Shown: positions 34,214-43,550, counted from the stretch's first letter. The stretch is 64,000 nt of DNA from CBDFGE01 sp965247055 (GCA_965247055.1 CBDFGE010000006.1:434001-498000); one strand, 5' to 3'. Notes: generated by a model from the letters alone, not told the origin. Translations and numbers: made by a program.

Positions 34214-36763
34214 ATGACCTCCAGTGACACCTCAGCCCGGCTGCAGATGGACTCCTTCAGGAAGATACTGGTTCTCGAGGAGAGCAAGGGGTTCCAGGAC
34301 ACCGCCGTGATCGGCGGCCTGGACCGCTTCCTGAAGCTGAACGGGGCCGCGTTCAACGCCATCCTGGGCGACCCAGGCGCAGCCGGTGCTGCTGGGGCCC
34401 CCTATACCCGCCTGACCCCTTCGCAGCGCCAGGAGCGGGTGAAGGTCTGGCTCGCAAGACTGGAAGCCGCTCCTCTGAAAGGCGGCCACTCCGGCCCCGA
34501 TGCGACGGCAGGGGATAACCTTGCTTCGCCCGCTTCTTACGTCCCCCCACCCGCCGCCACACCTCGACGGTCCCCTTCGGCCGGCGGGCTTACCCCGGCC
34601 GAGGTCCCATCTCCGGGGCGCAGCAGCGTGCCATCGGTGGCGCCCCTGGAGTCGCCCGTGAACAGGCTGCGTGGTGTGGACACCAAGCTTTCCGCCCGGC
34701 TGAAACGTCTGGGGGTCTCCACGATCAGGGACCTTCTCTACCTGTTTCCCAGGCGCCACAGCGACTTCTCCACCCTGGCAAAGGTAAGGGACCTGGTGCC
34801 CGGGGAGGAGCGGACCCTGGTGGCTACTGTCTGGGAGGCCAGGGAGACCAGCCTGGGGAAGGGCAGGCTCAAGGCCACCGAAGCGGTGGTCAGCGACGAG
34901 ACAGGGAACGTCAAGGTAGTCTGGTTCGGCCAGCCCTACCTGGCCCGGCTGCTGAAGCCCAACTCGAGGGTGGCCATAAGCGGTCGGGTAGATGTCTACA
35001 AAGGCCAGATACAGTTTCAGTCGCCCGAGTTCGAGCTGCTCGACCGTCAGGAGAGCCTCATACACACGGGCCGGCTCGTCCCGGTGTATGCCCTGACCGA
35101 GGGCCTGACCCCCCGGAAGCTGAGGAGCATTGTGTGGCAGGCCCTGGAGGACTGGGCGCCCAGGCTGGAGGATTTCCTGCCCGACGAGCTAAGGGAGAGA
35201 GCGGCGCTGGCCCCACTGCGGGAGGCCATCATGCAGGCCCACTACCCCGTTGACGCCTCGTCCCTGGAGGCGGCCAGGCGAAGGCTGGCCTTCGACGAGC
35301 TCTTCCTTATTCAGATCGCGGTGCTCATGCGCCGCAGAACCTGGCAGGAGCAGTCGGATGGAGTCGCCCTGAAGCCCGATCCGGGGGTGGTAGAGGCCTT
35401 CCGTGCATCTCTGCCCTTCACCCTTACCGACGCCCAGGACCGCTGCCTCGGAGAGGTCTTGGGCGATATGATGCGCGGCGCACCTCCCATGAACCGTATC
35501 CTGCAGGGCGAGGTCGGCAGCGGCAAAACGGCGATAGCCCTGGCAGCCCTCCTGGCCACCGTGGCCAGCGGCTACCAGGGCTCCATAATGGTCCCCACGG
35601 AGGTGCTGGCCGAGCAACACTTTGCTACCGTGTCCCAGCTGCTCGGCGGCCAGTCCTGCCCCGTCCAGGAGGAGGCCCTGGTTGACATCTACCTGGACCC
35701 GCTGCCCAGGCCCATATCGGTAGGGCTGCTCATGGGCAGCACGAGGGGAGCCCTTAAGCGCGAGCTACAGCGCCGGGTGTCGGAAGGTACCGTGGATATC
35801 GTCATCGGCACCCACGCCCTTATTCAGGAGAGGGTGGAGATGCCGCGGCTGGCCTTCGCCGTGGTGGACGAGCAGCAGCGCTTCGGCGTCATGCAGCGGG
35901 CGGCCCTGCGACAGAAGGGGGGCGTCACCCCCCACGTGCTGGTAATGTCCGCGACGCCGATACCCAGGACTCTGGCCCTCACCCTATACGGCGACCTGGA
36001 CATATCCACCATCGACCAGCTCCCTCCAGGCCGTCAGCGAGTGCTGACACGGATCGTCCCGCCTGGGCGCCGCGCCGCGGCCTACGGTTTTGTCCGAAAG
36101 CAGGTGGCCGATGGCCGGCAGGCCTTCGTCATCTGTCCCCTCATTGACGAGTCCGAGGCCATCGAGGCGCGGGCCGCCACCGAAGAGTACCAGCGCCTAT
36201 CGCGGGACGTCTTCCCGGACCTGCGCCTCGGCCTGCTCCACGGAAGGATGGGGCCGAAGGAGAAGGACGACGCCATGCGGAGGTTCCGCGACGGAGAGGT
36301 AGACATCCTGGTATCCACCCCGGTGGTGGAGGTGGGCATAGACGTGCCCAACGCGACCGTCATGCTGGTGGAGGGTGCCCATCGCTTCGGGCTGTCCCAG
36401 CTCCACCAGTTCCGAGGCCGGGTGGGCCGGGGCCCGCACAAGAGCTACTGCCTCCTCCTGTCCGAGCATCCCTCCGCCGAGGCCGGCGAGCGCCTCTCGG
36501 CGCTGGAGCGCATCCACGACGGCTTCGAGCTTGCAGAGGTTGACCTGGGGCTCAGGGGACCTGGGGACTACTTCGGCACCCGCCAGAGCGGCCTTCCAAG
36601 CCTGCGGATGGCGCGCCTCTCGGACCGGGACCTCCTGGGGTCCGCCAGGGAGGAGGCGGCGAGGACCATTCGAGACGACCCCGACCTCAAAGCACCCTGG
36701 CACACCCTCCTGGCGGGGGAAGCGTCCCGGCTCCTGGACAGGGTCCGGGACGAGGTGAGCTAG
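34214..36763 (+). CDS. recG: ATP-dependent DNA helicase RecG
   Basis: An 849-residue branch-migration helicase for stalled replication forks and recombination. A long N-terminal region of about 150 residues, partly low complexity, precedes the wedge/OB domain (AISGRVDVYKGQIQFQSPEF). Walker A GEVGSGKTAIALAAL, the SATPIPRTLALTLYGDLDIS motif and the RGRVGRGPHKSYCLL motif VI are present. Motif II reads DEQQRFG where RecG normally has DEQHRFG. It is third in the FakA-DegV-RecG transcript. ATG 34214 is assumed. Confidence 0.95.
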   Translation: MTSSDTSARLQMDSFRKILVLEESKGFQDTAVIGGLDRFLKLNGAAFNAILGDPGAAGAAGAPYTRLTPSQRQERVKVWLARLEAAPLKGGHSGPDATAGDNLASPASYVPPPAATPRRSPSAGGLTPAEVPSPGRSSVPSVAPLESPVNRLRGVDTKLSARLKRLGVSTIRDLLYLFPRRHSDFSTLAKVRDLVPGEERTLVATVWEARETSLGKGRLKATEAVVSDETGNVKVVWFGQPYLARLLKPNSRVAISGRVDVYKGQIQFQSPEFELLDRQESLIHTGRLVPVYALTEGLTPRKLRSIVWQALEDWAPRLEDFLPDELRERAALAPLREAIMQAHYPVDASSLEAARRRLAFDELFLIQIAVLMRRRTWQEQSDGVALKPDPGVVEAFRASLPFTLTDAQDRCLGEVLGDMMRGAPPMNRILQGEVGSGKTAIALAALLATVASGYQGSIMVPTEVLAEQHFATVSQLLGGQSCPVQEEALVDIYLDPLPRPISVGLLMGSTRGALKRELQRRVSEGTVDIVIGTHALIQERVEMPRLAFAVVDEQQRFGVMQRAALRQKGGVTPHVLVMSATPIPRTLALTLYGDLDISTIDQLPPGRQRVLTRIVPPGRRAAAYGFVRKQVADGRQAFVICPLIDESEAIEARAATEEYQRLSRDVFPDLRLGLLHGRMGPKEKDDAMRRFRDGEVDILVSTPVVEVGIDVPNATVMLVEGAHRFGLSQLHQFRGRVGRGPHKSYCLLLSEHPSAEAGERLSALERIHDGFELAEVDLGLRGPGDYFGTRQSGLPSLRMARLSDRDLLGSAREEAARTIRDDPDLKAPWHTLLAGEASRLLDRVRDEVS

Positions 36764-36768
36764 ATACC

Positions 36769-37488
36769 TTACAGGGCCTCCAGCGCCTTCACGACCTCGT
36801 CAGTGGTCTGGATAGCCGCGTCCTTGTAGCTCATGCTGAGTATAGAGTGGCCGTGAAGCTGGGGCGCGTTGGCGGCGGTGCAGTCCTCCACCACGATGAC
36901 GCCGTAGTCCAGCTCGGCGGCGCTTCTCGCCGTCGACTCCACGCAGCCGTTGGTCTTGACGCCCGTGACGATCAGGTTGCTGATCCCCATGTTGCCCAGC
37001 AGCCGGTCGATGTTGGTGGAGTTGAAGGCGCTGGAGGTGACCTTGCTTATCACCAGCTCGTCCCCCTCGGGCCCGACCTCGGGGAGGATCTGGGCCTCTT
37101 TGGTGTCCCGGGGGGTCCGCAGCCCCAGGATCTTGTAGCGGAGGGTACTGTCCCGCCCGTCCCGGGTGGTGGAAGCAACCCGGACGTGGACCACCTCCAC
37201 CCCCGCCTTCCGGGCCGCAGCCTGGAGCCGCCGCATGTTGGGGATGACAACCTCGTCCACCCGGCCCATGTAGTACTCCAGGAAGTCGGCCATGCCCAGG
37301 CTCTTCGCTTTGGCCCCCTGGCCGTAGTCCCGGTGGGCGTCCACGTACTGCATGTCGATGCACAGGAGGGCGGTGTTCTCCCTGGTCAGCTCCGGCACCC
37401 GGACCTTCCCATAGAGGACCCACAGCTTCTGCTGGAGCTCCTCGTTGGACATGGCCTCCATCATCTGCTTGGTCCCCAGTGTGGCCAT
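36769..37488 (-). CDS. Isochorismatase-fold cysteine hydrolase
   Basis: A 239-residue hydrolase of the isochorismatase/nicotinamidase/N-carbamoylsarcosine amidase group. The catalytic triad is visible: Asp45 in LLCIDMQYV, the lysine in VISKVTSSAFNST, and Cys182 in KTNGCVESTARSA with the cis-peptide VTGVKTNG before it. The N-terminal 35 residues resemble N-carbamoylsarcosine amidase-like relatives. GGAGGGG precedes ATG 37488. It converges on recG with a 5-bp gap. The substrate is unknown. Confidence 0.85.
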   Translation of the reverse strand: MATLGTKQMMEAMSNEELQQKLWVLYGKVRVPELTRENTALLCIDMQYVDAHRDYGQGAKAKSLGMADFLEYYMGRVDEVVIPNMRRLQAAARKAGVEVVHVRVASTTRDGRDSTLRYKILGLRTPRDTKEAQILPEVGPEGDELVISKVTSSAFNSTNIDRLLGNMGISNLIVTGVKTNGCVESTARSAAELDYGVIVVEDCTAANAPQLHGHSILSMSYKDAAIQTTDEVVKALEAL

Positions 37489-37602
37489 CTCTTTCCCCTC
37501 CCTGGCAGGACTTTGCGGCGACTATAGCACCACGCGTGCTCCCGTGCAAGGGAACGGCAGGCTCGGGGCGACTGCCCGGAGGCCGGGGAAGGGGGCGACT
37601 CA

Positions 37603-37611
37603 TGGTAGAAT
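37603..37611 (+). promoter_or_regulatory. Extended -10 promoter for the secreted protein
   Basis: TGGTAGAAT (TGn plus TAGAAT) lies about 35 bp before ATG 37646. No good -35 is seen. Confidence 0.4.
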
Positions 37612-37645
37612 GCGGTTACGAAATGGACTAACAAGGAGGGCGACG

Positions 37646-38191
37646 ATGGCTGGGAAAGCATGGCTGGCAATAGCTTCTTCTCTGGGAATAGCGGCCCTGG
37701 TGGCCATAAGCCTGCTCCTGACGCTGTCCGCAGGGGCCGTTCACAACGCTCCCGTAACGGGAACATTGACGGCAACCCCTGCGGTGGTGTCCCACGACAG
37801 CGCCGTCTCCACCGGCGGCCGCACTATCACCATCACTCTTAAGGACATCAACCTGATTGGGCCCCTCTTCGTAGGGACCGGGCCAAACAACGAACTAGCC
37901 AACCTCGACCAGATCGACAATGCCACGGGAGCGATCAATTTTGCCATCATCGGAGGCAACGGTGAGCGGGTGCTGATACCGCCCGGCCAGCTCCTGGGCT
38001 CCACCCTGACGGTGGTCCTGGCCGCCAACCCCATCGGCGCCGCGGGCGCTACCCCCTTGGCCGACCGCAACGACGATGGTTTTGTCAACGTGGCCGACGT
38101 GGTCATCGTGAATACCGACGTAAACGGGGACGGCGTAGGAGGGGACATCCGTATCGCCAGCATCTTCAATGCCGACAGAGGTATCATCTAG
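37646..38191 (+). CDS. Secreted dockerin-like protein, N-terminal fragment
   Basis: A 181-residue open frame with AAGGAGGG before ATG 37646. A signal peptide is evident (positive start, hydrophobic residues about 8-30, AGA-type cleavage). The mature part has a beta-rich domain (TGLTATPAVVSHDS-like) and an EF-hand/dockerin-type loop, DRNDDGFVNVAD. It stops at an in-frame TAG (38189-38191). The same frame continues without interruption of sense for about 400 bp, so this is almost certainly the front of a larger protein rather than a complete gene. Confidence 0.65.
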   Translation: MAGKAWLAIASSLGIAALVAISLLLTLSAGAVHNAPVTGTLTATPAVVSHDSAVSTGGRTITITLKDINLIGPLFVGTGPNNELANLDQIDNATGAINFAIIGGNGERVLIPPGQLLGSTLTVVLAANPIGAAGATPLADRNDDGFVNVADVVIVNTDVNGDGVGGDIRIASIFNADRGII

Positions 38192-38602
38192 GTCAACATA
38201 TTCCAGGATGGCCTGGGCGGGCGCACCTTCGATGTGCGATACGCCACTCCGGGCCAGAAGCTGACCAGGGCTGTCAAGCTGTTCGCCTTGTCACACACCG
38301 TTCCCACCGAGTCACTAATCGCGCCCACAGACCTGCTGGGTGGCGAAGCTTTCACCCTGGACCTGAACATCGACTGGCTGCCGTTGCAGGATACCAACGG
38401 CGATCGCGTGATCTCCGGCGCCGACATAAACGTCACTGTACCCGGCCGGACCACAGCCAACACGCCGGTGGTCACGGACATCGGAGGGACTGCCACGCTG
38501 GCCAACGCGGCCAACGGCCTGGCCGTCGGGCGCACCATCACCTTGGTCCACCAGGGGGAACCACTCCCGACGGGTAGCACCATAAACCTTAGCTACCTGG
38601 GG
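38192..38602 (+). pseudogene. Middle section of the broken secreted protein
   Basis: In the same frame as the upstream fragment, after the TAG at 38189, the sequence reads VNIFQDGLGGRTFDVRYATP and on through a second dockerin-like loop, DTNGDRVISGAD. At a run of five G residues (38599-38603) the sensible reading switches frame: dropping one G gives SYLGLADLVTMTG and joins the downstream ORF. No start codon with a good site supports independent translation. Confidence 0.6.
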
Positions 38603-38615
38603 GCTGGCCGACCTG

Positions 38616-40619
38616 GTGACGATGACGGGCACCAACGGCGTAGAGGTACCCCTGCGCCTGCGAGAGACGAGTCGCGACAGCGGAGTGTTCGCGGCCACCG
38701 TAATCGCCGTTGACGGCAGTGCTGGGCAGCTCGACCGGCCCAACAGCAACCTGGACCCCACCCTTACAGGAGACGTCCAACGCCCCCATATCGCGGTAGT
38801 CGACGGCGGGACGATAACCTTTACCTACAGGGACCGGTCCCCCGCAGAGGATGTCTTGGCGCGCGTCCTCATGGAGTCGGGGCCGCCCATCTTCTCAAAT
38901 GTCAGCCCTCCCAACGGGGCCGTCACCAGCGACCTGAACACCGTCCTCATGGTGGAGGTAACTGACACAATCGCGGGGGTGGACCCCACTATCGATAGCT
39001 CCATCAACCTGGACATCTCCCAAGATGGAATCCCCCAGGCCATCTCCAACCGGGACTTCATGGTAACGGAGACCTCCCCCGGCTCGGGTGTTTACAGGGT
39101 GGAATACGCCATCAGCAACCTACCCACAATCGCCGAGGCCCTGGCCTCAGGAAACCCCATAGTGACGCGGATTACTTGGGAGGTCCGGGCCAAGGACAAC
39201 GCGGGCAACCCGGGGACAACGGGCCCGCTGGTCCTTGACGTAGACGGGCGGCCGCCGTCGGTGTCTGACGCCTTCACCGGCGATACCTACGACCCGACCC
39301 AGGCCCCGGGTGAGCGACTGCGTGGAGACCGCCCCGGACTCCCCGGCGGCGCCGACCGCGGCAGCATTCGCCTCGTCTTCAACAGGGCCATGGACGGCGC
39401 CAGCTTCCAGACCAGCGATTTCCGCGTCGATGGCATCGAGCCCACCGCCGTGGCGCATTTCACGGACCTCCCAGACAGCGCCTTTCTCACGATCCCGCAG
39501 CTACCTCCCACCGTGACGCCCAGAGTGGAGATAGTGAGCGAAGTCTCCGACCTCGGAGGCAACTCCATAGCCGCCGCTGCCATAGACGCCGCCGACGGCA
39601 TCGCCCCGGCCCTGGCAGTAACCCTGGATACTCGCCTCAGCAGGGGCGACATCCGCCGCATGGACGTATCTTCCGACGAGGCCATTGCCGGTGTCCTGCC
39701 CATTAGAGACGTCCGCGGCTGCCGCGAGGGAGCGGATGGGTCGCCGGTGTGTGACGTGGCAGCAACCAATACGGTCACCAGCAGGATCATCATCGCACAA
39801 GTGCAGTGGGAGTTCGACATGAGCGGCTTCTCCGTGGGGCTGTACAATGTGCTGGTGCAGGCGGAGGATGCCGCGGGTAACGTGGGCGCGGCGGGAAATA
39901 TCGCCCCGACGGACCCGGGAGCCATCAGCTTCGAGATAGATAGGGCTTTGCCGGGCCCGGATGGCACGATCCCGCCAGAGGGGGCGGTAGTCCAGGCCGT
40001 CGACCCCTTCGTCATCGAGATCAACTGGTCCACCGAGGGCCAGGAGTACCCTGGGGACACCCACGGCGAGGTCACCCTCACCAAGGCGGTGCTGGACGCC
40101 GGGACGGCCAACGAGCGGGACTTGCTTCCCGATGCCTTCAGTCCCAACGGGCGCAACTTCGGCATCACCATCCCTGGTATCACCCTGGGCGAGCACACCC
40201 TGACCTTCAACGGGGTGGACGACCTGGGTCACAGCCTGGCTGCCGATGCCAGGGCTACCTTCACCGTCGCGTCGTCTCCCGGTGTCCTGGGCACCGTTAC
40301 CCTGGAGGGGCGGGCCGACCATAGTGGAGCCCTGATCACCTTTGTTGACCAGGGCGGGGGCTCCGGAGGTACGGCCACCTCCTCGCCCGACGGCAGCTTC
40401 TCCCTGTCACCGCCGGCGGGTACATACACGGTTACCGTGGGGAGGGAGGGGTTCCTCACCGCGGTGAAAGGGGCCGTAGTGGTGGAAGCGGGCCGGGTGC
40501 TGCGGCTGCCCGCGGTGACCCTCCTGGGAGGAGACACGGACGGCAACGGCGTCATCGATCTACCGGACGTGACGTCGCCGGCCAAGAACCTGGGAAGGGA
40601 CGCCAGCCCCTGGGACTGA
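38616..40619 (+). CDS. Secreted dockerin-like protein, C-terminal fragment
   Basis: A 667-residue open frame whose first codons continue the broken upstream protein; GTG 38616 is only the first possible start. It holds several immunoglobulin-like beta domains (for example VEVPLRLRETSRDSGVFAAT and ISNVSPPNGAVTSDLNTV-like segments). Near the C-terminus there is a carboxypeptidase-regulatory-like domain (DGSFSLSPPAGTYTVTVGREG) and a final dockerin-type calcium loop, DTDGNGVIDLPD. The whole protein would be about 990 residues and secreted or surface bound. No scaffoldin or cellulosome gene is nearby. Partner and function are unknown. Confidence 0.7.
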   Translation: MTMTGTNGVEVPLRLRETSRDSGVFAATVIAVDGSAGQLDRPNSNLDPTLTGDVQRPHIAVVDGGTITFTYRDRSPAEDVLARVLMESGPPIFSNVSPPNGAVTSDLNTVLMVEVTDTIAGVDPTIDSSINLDISQDGIPQAISNRDFMVTETSPGSGVYRVEYAISNLPTIAEALASGNPIVTRITWEVRAKDNAGNPGTTGPLVLDVDGRPPSVSDAFTGDTYDPTQAPGERLRGDRPGLPGGADRGSIRLVFNRAMDGASFQTSDFRVDGIEPTAVAHFTDLPDSAFLTIPQLPPTVTPRVEIVSEVSDLGGNSIAAAAIDAADGIAPALAVTLDTRLSRGDIRRMDVSSDEAIAGVLPIRDVRGCREGADGSPVCDVAATNTVTSRIIIAQVQWEFDMSGFSVGLYNVLVQAEDAAGNVGAAGNIAPTDPGAISFEIDRALPGPDGTIPPEGAVVQAVDPFVIEINWSTEGQEYPGDTHGEVTLTKAVLDAGTANERDLLPDAFSPNGRNFGITIPGITLGEHTLTFNGVDDLGHSLAADARATFTVASSPGVLGTVTLEGRADHSGALITFVDQGGGSGGTATSSPDGSFSLSPPAGTYTVTVGREGFLTAVKGAVVVEAGRVLRLPAVTLLGGDTDGNGVIDLPDVTSPAKNLGRDASPWD

Positions 40620-40704
40620 GTGCCTGAGAATGGTAGCTACCATCCGGAGGTTCGTCCGGCTCAATCTGTTTTCAGCCTGGGCGGTCTGCTAAACTGGGCT
40701 GGAG

Positions 40705-41445
40705 ATGGACCACAAAAATGCCCACGCCCGCCGGCTCTTCGACGGGATAGCCGGCTTTTACGACCCACCGGCCGGGCTGTTCTCCTTCGGCCAGTATGGG
40801 AGGTGGAGGCGCTACCTGGTCTCCCGCCTGGAGATGGGTCCCGGGGATACGGTGCTGGACCTGTGCACCGGCACCGCGGGGGTCGCCATCGACACCGCCC
40901 GGACCTTCGGGTGCCGGGTGGTAGGGGTCGACCTGAGCGATGCCATGCTGCGCTCGGCCCGGGAAAAGGTACGCCGGGGGCGCGTCCGGGATAACATCGA
41001 CCTGGTCAGAGGGCGGGCCGAGGGCCTGCCCTTTCCCGACGCCTGCTTCGACGCGGTCTGCTTCACCTTCCTGCTGCGCTATGTGGAAGACCCGGAAGCC
41101 ACCATTGGGGAGATTGTACGGGTGCTCAAACCCGGCGGACGCCTGGCGTCCCTGGAGTTCGGAGTGCCGGGGAACATGATGGCGCGGGCCCTCTGGTATG
41201 CCTACACCCGGGGCGCACTCCCCCTCGGGACCAGGGTAGTCTCGAAGGGCTGGCGCGAGGTGGGAGCGTTCCTGGGTCCCAGCATCTGCCGGTTCTACCG
41301 CGCCTACACGGTCGAGCAGGTACGACAGATGTGGCTAAACCGGGGTATCCCCGACGCGCGCGCAAAGCGGCTGTCCCTGGGGGGCGCCGTGGTGATGTGG
41401 GGGACCAGGTCGGACTGCGAGGTAACCAGGAGCAGGGGAACCTGA
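40705..41445 (+). CDS. UbiE/MenG-like SAM methyltransferase
   Basis: A 246-residue class I methyltransferase. The SAM-binding motif I is VLDLCTGTAGVAID, the acidic end of the second strand is VVGVDLSDAML, and FTFLLRYVEDPEATIGEIVRVLKPGG fits the UbiE/COQ5 family. These enzymes C-methylate the quinone ring in menaquinone or ubiquinone synthesis. The next gene is a UbiA-like membrane protein, which supports lipoquinone metabolism. The ribosome binding site is weak. Confidence 0.82.
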   Translation: MDHKNAHARRLFDGIAGFYDPPAGLFSFGQYGRWRRYLVSRLEMGPGDTVLDLCTGTAGVAIDTARTFGCRVVGVDLSDAMLRSAREKVRRGRVRDNIDLVRGRAEGLPFPDACFDAVCFTFLLRYVEDPEATIGEIVRVLKPGGRLASLEFGVPGNMMARALWYAYTRGALPLGTRVVSKGWREVGAFLGPSICRFYRAYTVEQVRQMWLNRGIPDARAKRLSLGGAVVMWGTRSDCEVTRSRGT

Positions 41446-41458
41446 CGGGGGGTGGCAG

Positions 41459-42190
41459 ATGAAAACCGAGATACCTCCGGCGTTTTACGCTCTCAGGCCC
41501 ACCAGCGCCTGGAGAGAGTACGTGAACCTCCTCCACATACCCTATACCATGTGGCACCTCAGCTATCTCGTCCTGGGAGCGGCGCTGGCGCCCACCCTTC
41601 ACCTGGACAGACTCCTGGCCAGCCTGGTGGCCTTCTCCCTAGCCATGGGTATCGGCGCCCACGCCCTCGATGAGCTCAACGGCCGGCCCCTTGGGACCCG
41701 GATAGCCGCATGGCAGCTTGGCGCCCTGGCCGCGGCCTCCCTGGGCGTGGCGATCGTGCTGGGGTTGGTGGCAGCCCTCACGGTTTCGATCTGGATGCTC
41801 CCCTTCGTGGCTTTCGGAGGGTTCATAGCTGTAGCCTATAACCTGGGCCTCTGGCACGGCAGGCTCCACTCGGACTTCTGGTTCGCCTTCGCCTGGGGGG
41901 CTTTCCCCGCCCTCGCGTCTTATTGGATAAATGCTACAAGCCTGAGCGTCGCCGCGGTCCTCCTGGCCTGCGGCTGCTTTACCCTCAGCCTGGCCCAACG
42001 GGTCCTCAGCACCCAGGTCCGAACCGTCCGCAGGCGTGCCCTCGACGTGCAGGGTAGAATGGAGATGGCCGACGGCAGCGTGGTGGCCCTAGATGCCGCG
42101 CTGCTGATTCTGGCTCCGGAGAAGGCGTTGCGTCTGATGTGCGTAACCATCGTCGTACTGTCCGCAAGTCTGCTGGCCTTCCGGCTGTAG
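41459..42190 (+). CDS. UbiA-like integral membrane protein
   Basis: A 243-residue membrane protein with about seven hydrophobic helices. The loop HALDELNGRPLGTRI after the second helix resembles the aspartate-rich prenyl-diphosphate motif of UbiA-family prenyltransferases, though only two acidic residues are seen. VAYNLGLWHGRLHSDFWFA matches part of the second loop. It starts 14 bp after the methyltransferase. Assignment to UbiA is tentative. Confidence 0.65.
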   Translation: MKTEIPPAFYALRPTSAWREYVNLLHIPYTMWHLSYLVLGAALAPTLHLDRLLASLVAFSLAMGIGAHALDELNGRPLGTRIAAWQLGALAAASLGVAIVLGLVAALTVSIWMLPFVAFGGFIAVAYNLGLWHGRLHSDFWFAFAWGAFPALASYWINATSLSVAAVLLACGCFTLSLAQRVLSTQVRTVRRRALDVQGRMEMADGSVVALDAALLILAPEKALRLMCVTIVVLSASLLAFRL

Positions 42191-42205
42191 CCGGGGAAGC
42201 TCACC

Positions 42206-43135
42206 ATGGCATCCGAACCCCCCGAGCTCAACGTGGTGACGGGAGCCTTTGGCTATACGGGCAGGTACATCGCCAGGCGGCTCCTTTCCATGGGGGAGCA
42301 GGTCGCGACCCTCACGGGCCACCCCGAACGCCCAAACCCCTTTGGCGGCCAGGTCAGGGTCGCCAGGTTCCGCTTCGACGATGAGGGGGAGCTCGCCAGG
42401 AGCCTGGAGGGGGCCACAACCCTCTACAACACCTACTGGGTGCGTTTCCCCCGGGGCGAGGTTACATTCGACAAGGCCGTCGAGAATACGCTGGCCCTCA
42501 TCCGCGCGGCCAGGCAGGCCGGGGTCCGAAGGCTGGTACACATCAGCATCACCAACGCGTCGGTGGACTCACCTCTTCCCTATTTCCGGGGTAAAGGGGT
42601 CCTGGAGAGGGCCATCGCCGGCGCCGGCCTCTCCTACGCCATCATCCGCCCAACGGTGGTCTTCGGCCCCGGGGACGTCCTTATCAACAACATCGCCTGG
42701 TTCCTCAGAAAGTTCCCCGTCTTCGCGGTCTTTGGAGCGGGCGATTATCCCATCCAGCCGGTACACATTGAGGACGTGGCCGAGCTGGCGGTCAGCGCGG
42801 CCCAGGCGGAGGGAAACGTGGCCCTGGACGCGGTGGGGCCGGAGACGTATACCTTCGACGAAATGGTCCGCCTCATCGCCGAGACGGTCGGCAGCAGGGC
42901 CAGGCTGGCTCACCTGCCTCCCCGGCTGGCCCACCTGCTCACCAGGGTGGCCGGCTGCCTGGTGAGAGACGTGGTGTTGACCAGCGACGAGGTAGCGGGG
43001 TTGATGGCGGGGCTACTGGTATCCCAGGACTCCGCAACTGGGAGCACCCGTTTGAGCGACTGGCTAGGCCAGAATGCCGGGGTAGTGGGGACCGGCTACG
43101 CCTCGGAGCTACGCCGCCACTACCGGCCGTCGTGA
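42206..43135 (+). CDS. Atypical SDR (NmrA/NDUFA9-like) NAD(P)-binding protein
   Basis: A 309-residue Rossmann-fold protein of the extended/atypical short-chain dehydrogenase group. The nucleotide-binding glycine motif is VVTGAFGYTGRYIARRL, and the IIRPTVVFGPGD segment and QPVHIEDVAELAVSAAQ follow. The usual active-site tyrosine-lysine pair is not evident. Proteins like this assist complex I or modify isoprenoid quinones in some bacteria. It is third in a likely operon with UbiE-like and UbiA-like genes. Confidence 0.8.
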   Translation: MASEPPELNVVTGAFGYTGRYIARRLLSMGEQVATLTGHPERPNPFGGQVRVARFRFDDEGELARSLEGATTLYNTYWVRFPRGEVTFDKAVENTLALIRAARQAGVRRLVHISITNASVDSPLPYFRGKGVLERAIAGAGLSYAIIRPTVVFGPGDVLINNIAWFLRKFPVFAVFGAGDYPIQPVHIEDVAELAVSAAQAEGNVALDAVGPETYTFDEMVRLIAETVGSRARLAHLPPRLAHLLTRVAGCLVRDVVLTSDEVAGLMAGLLVSQDSATGSTRLSDWLGQNAGVVGTGYASELRRHYRPS

Positions 43136-43160
43136 GCTGGCCAGCGCCGTGGAGGCCGTT

Positions 43161-43180
43161 CCCGGCCCGCGGGGGCCGGG
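43161..43180. terminator. GC-rich hairpin between convergent genes
   Basis: An 8-bp perfect stem (CCCGGCCC / GGGCCGGG) with a 4-nt loop lies between the SDR gene and the convergent small gene. It has no T tract, so termination is only suggested. Confidence 0.4.
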
Positions 43181-43195
43181 CCTGCCGGGACGGAG

Positions 43196-43492
43196 TCAGC
43201 TCAGGAATATGTGGACGCCGGCATGGGGGAACACCACCTCGAGGGCGCCCCTTAGCTCGTCCTCCACCGTACGCCGGTACCCATCCGGCGCATCGGAGGC
43301 GGGCCTCTCCAGGTGGGGGCACTCCTGGCCGGACTGCAGCTGGGGGCATATGTGCCCGCCCGTTGGCACATCCCAGAAGCCTACACACCTCATGGGGTAG
43401 TACAGTATCTCCGCGGCGTTTCGCAGGTCCGCCACGATTTCGGTCGCCCGGAAGTCGCCGCCGGTGAGTATCTGTATAGTGACCTTTGTCAT
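43196..43492 (-). CDS. Hypothetical protein
   Basis: A 98-residue protein if ATG 43492 is used; GAGGTGG lies upstream of it. The open frame extends to 43555, but that part is encoded by the edge of a dispersed repeat. The visible text includes MTKVTIQILTGGDFRATEIV and a cysteine pair spaced CPQLQSGQEC, which could bind metal. I recognise no family. Confidence 0.45.
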   Translation of the reverse strand: MTKVTIQILTGGDFRATEIVADLRNAAEILYYPMRCVGFWDVPTGGHICPQLQSGQECPHLERPASDAPDGYRRTVEDELRGALEVVFPHAGVHIFLS

Positions 43493-43550
43493 CCCATCCA
43501 CCTCAGATTCGTGGAAGACTAGTACCTTGTCAACAGGATTTGGGTAGCGT

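Noticed and set aside
36800..37603. 267-residue frame over the isochorismatase gene
   Set aside because: Gly/Pro/Arg-rich shadow of the real gene in another frame.
38189..38191. TAG as recoded sense codon in the dockerin-like gene
   Set aside because: TAG ends many intact genes in this window, for example at 1769, 2832 and 31129, so it is an ordinary stop codon here.
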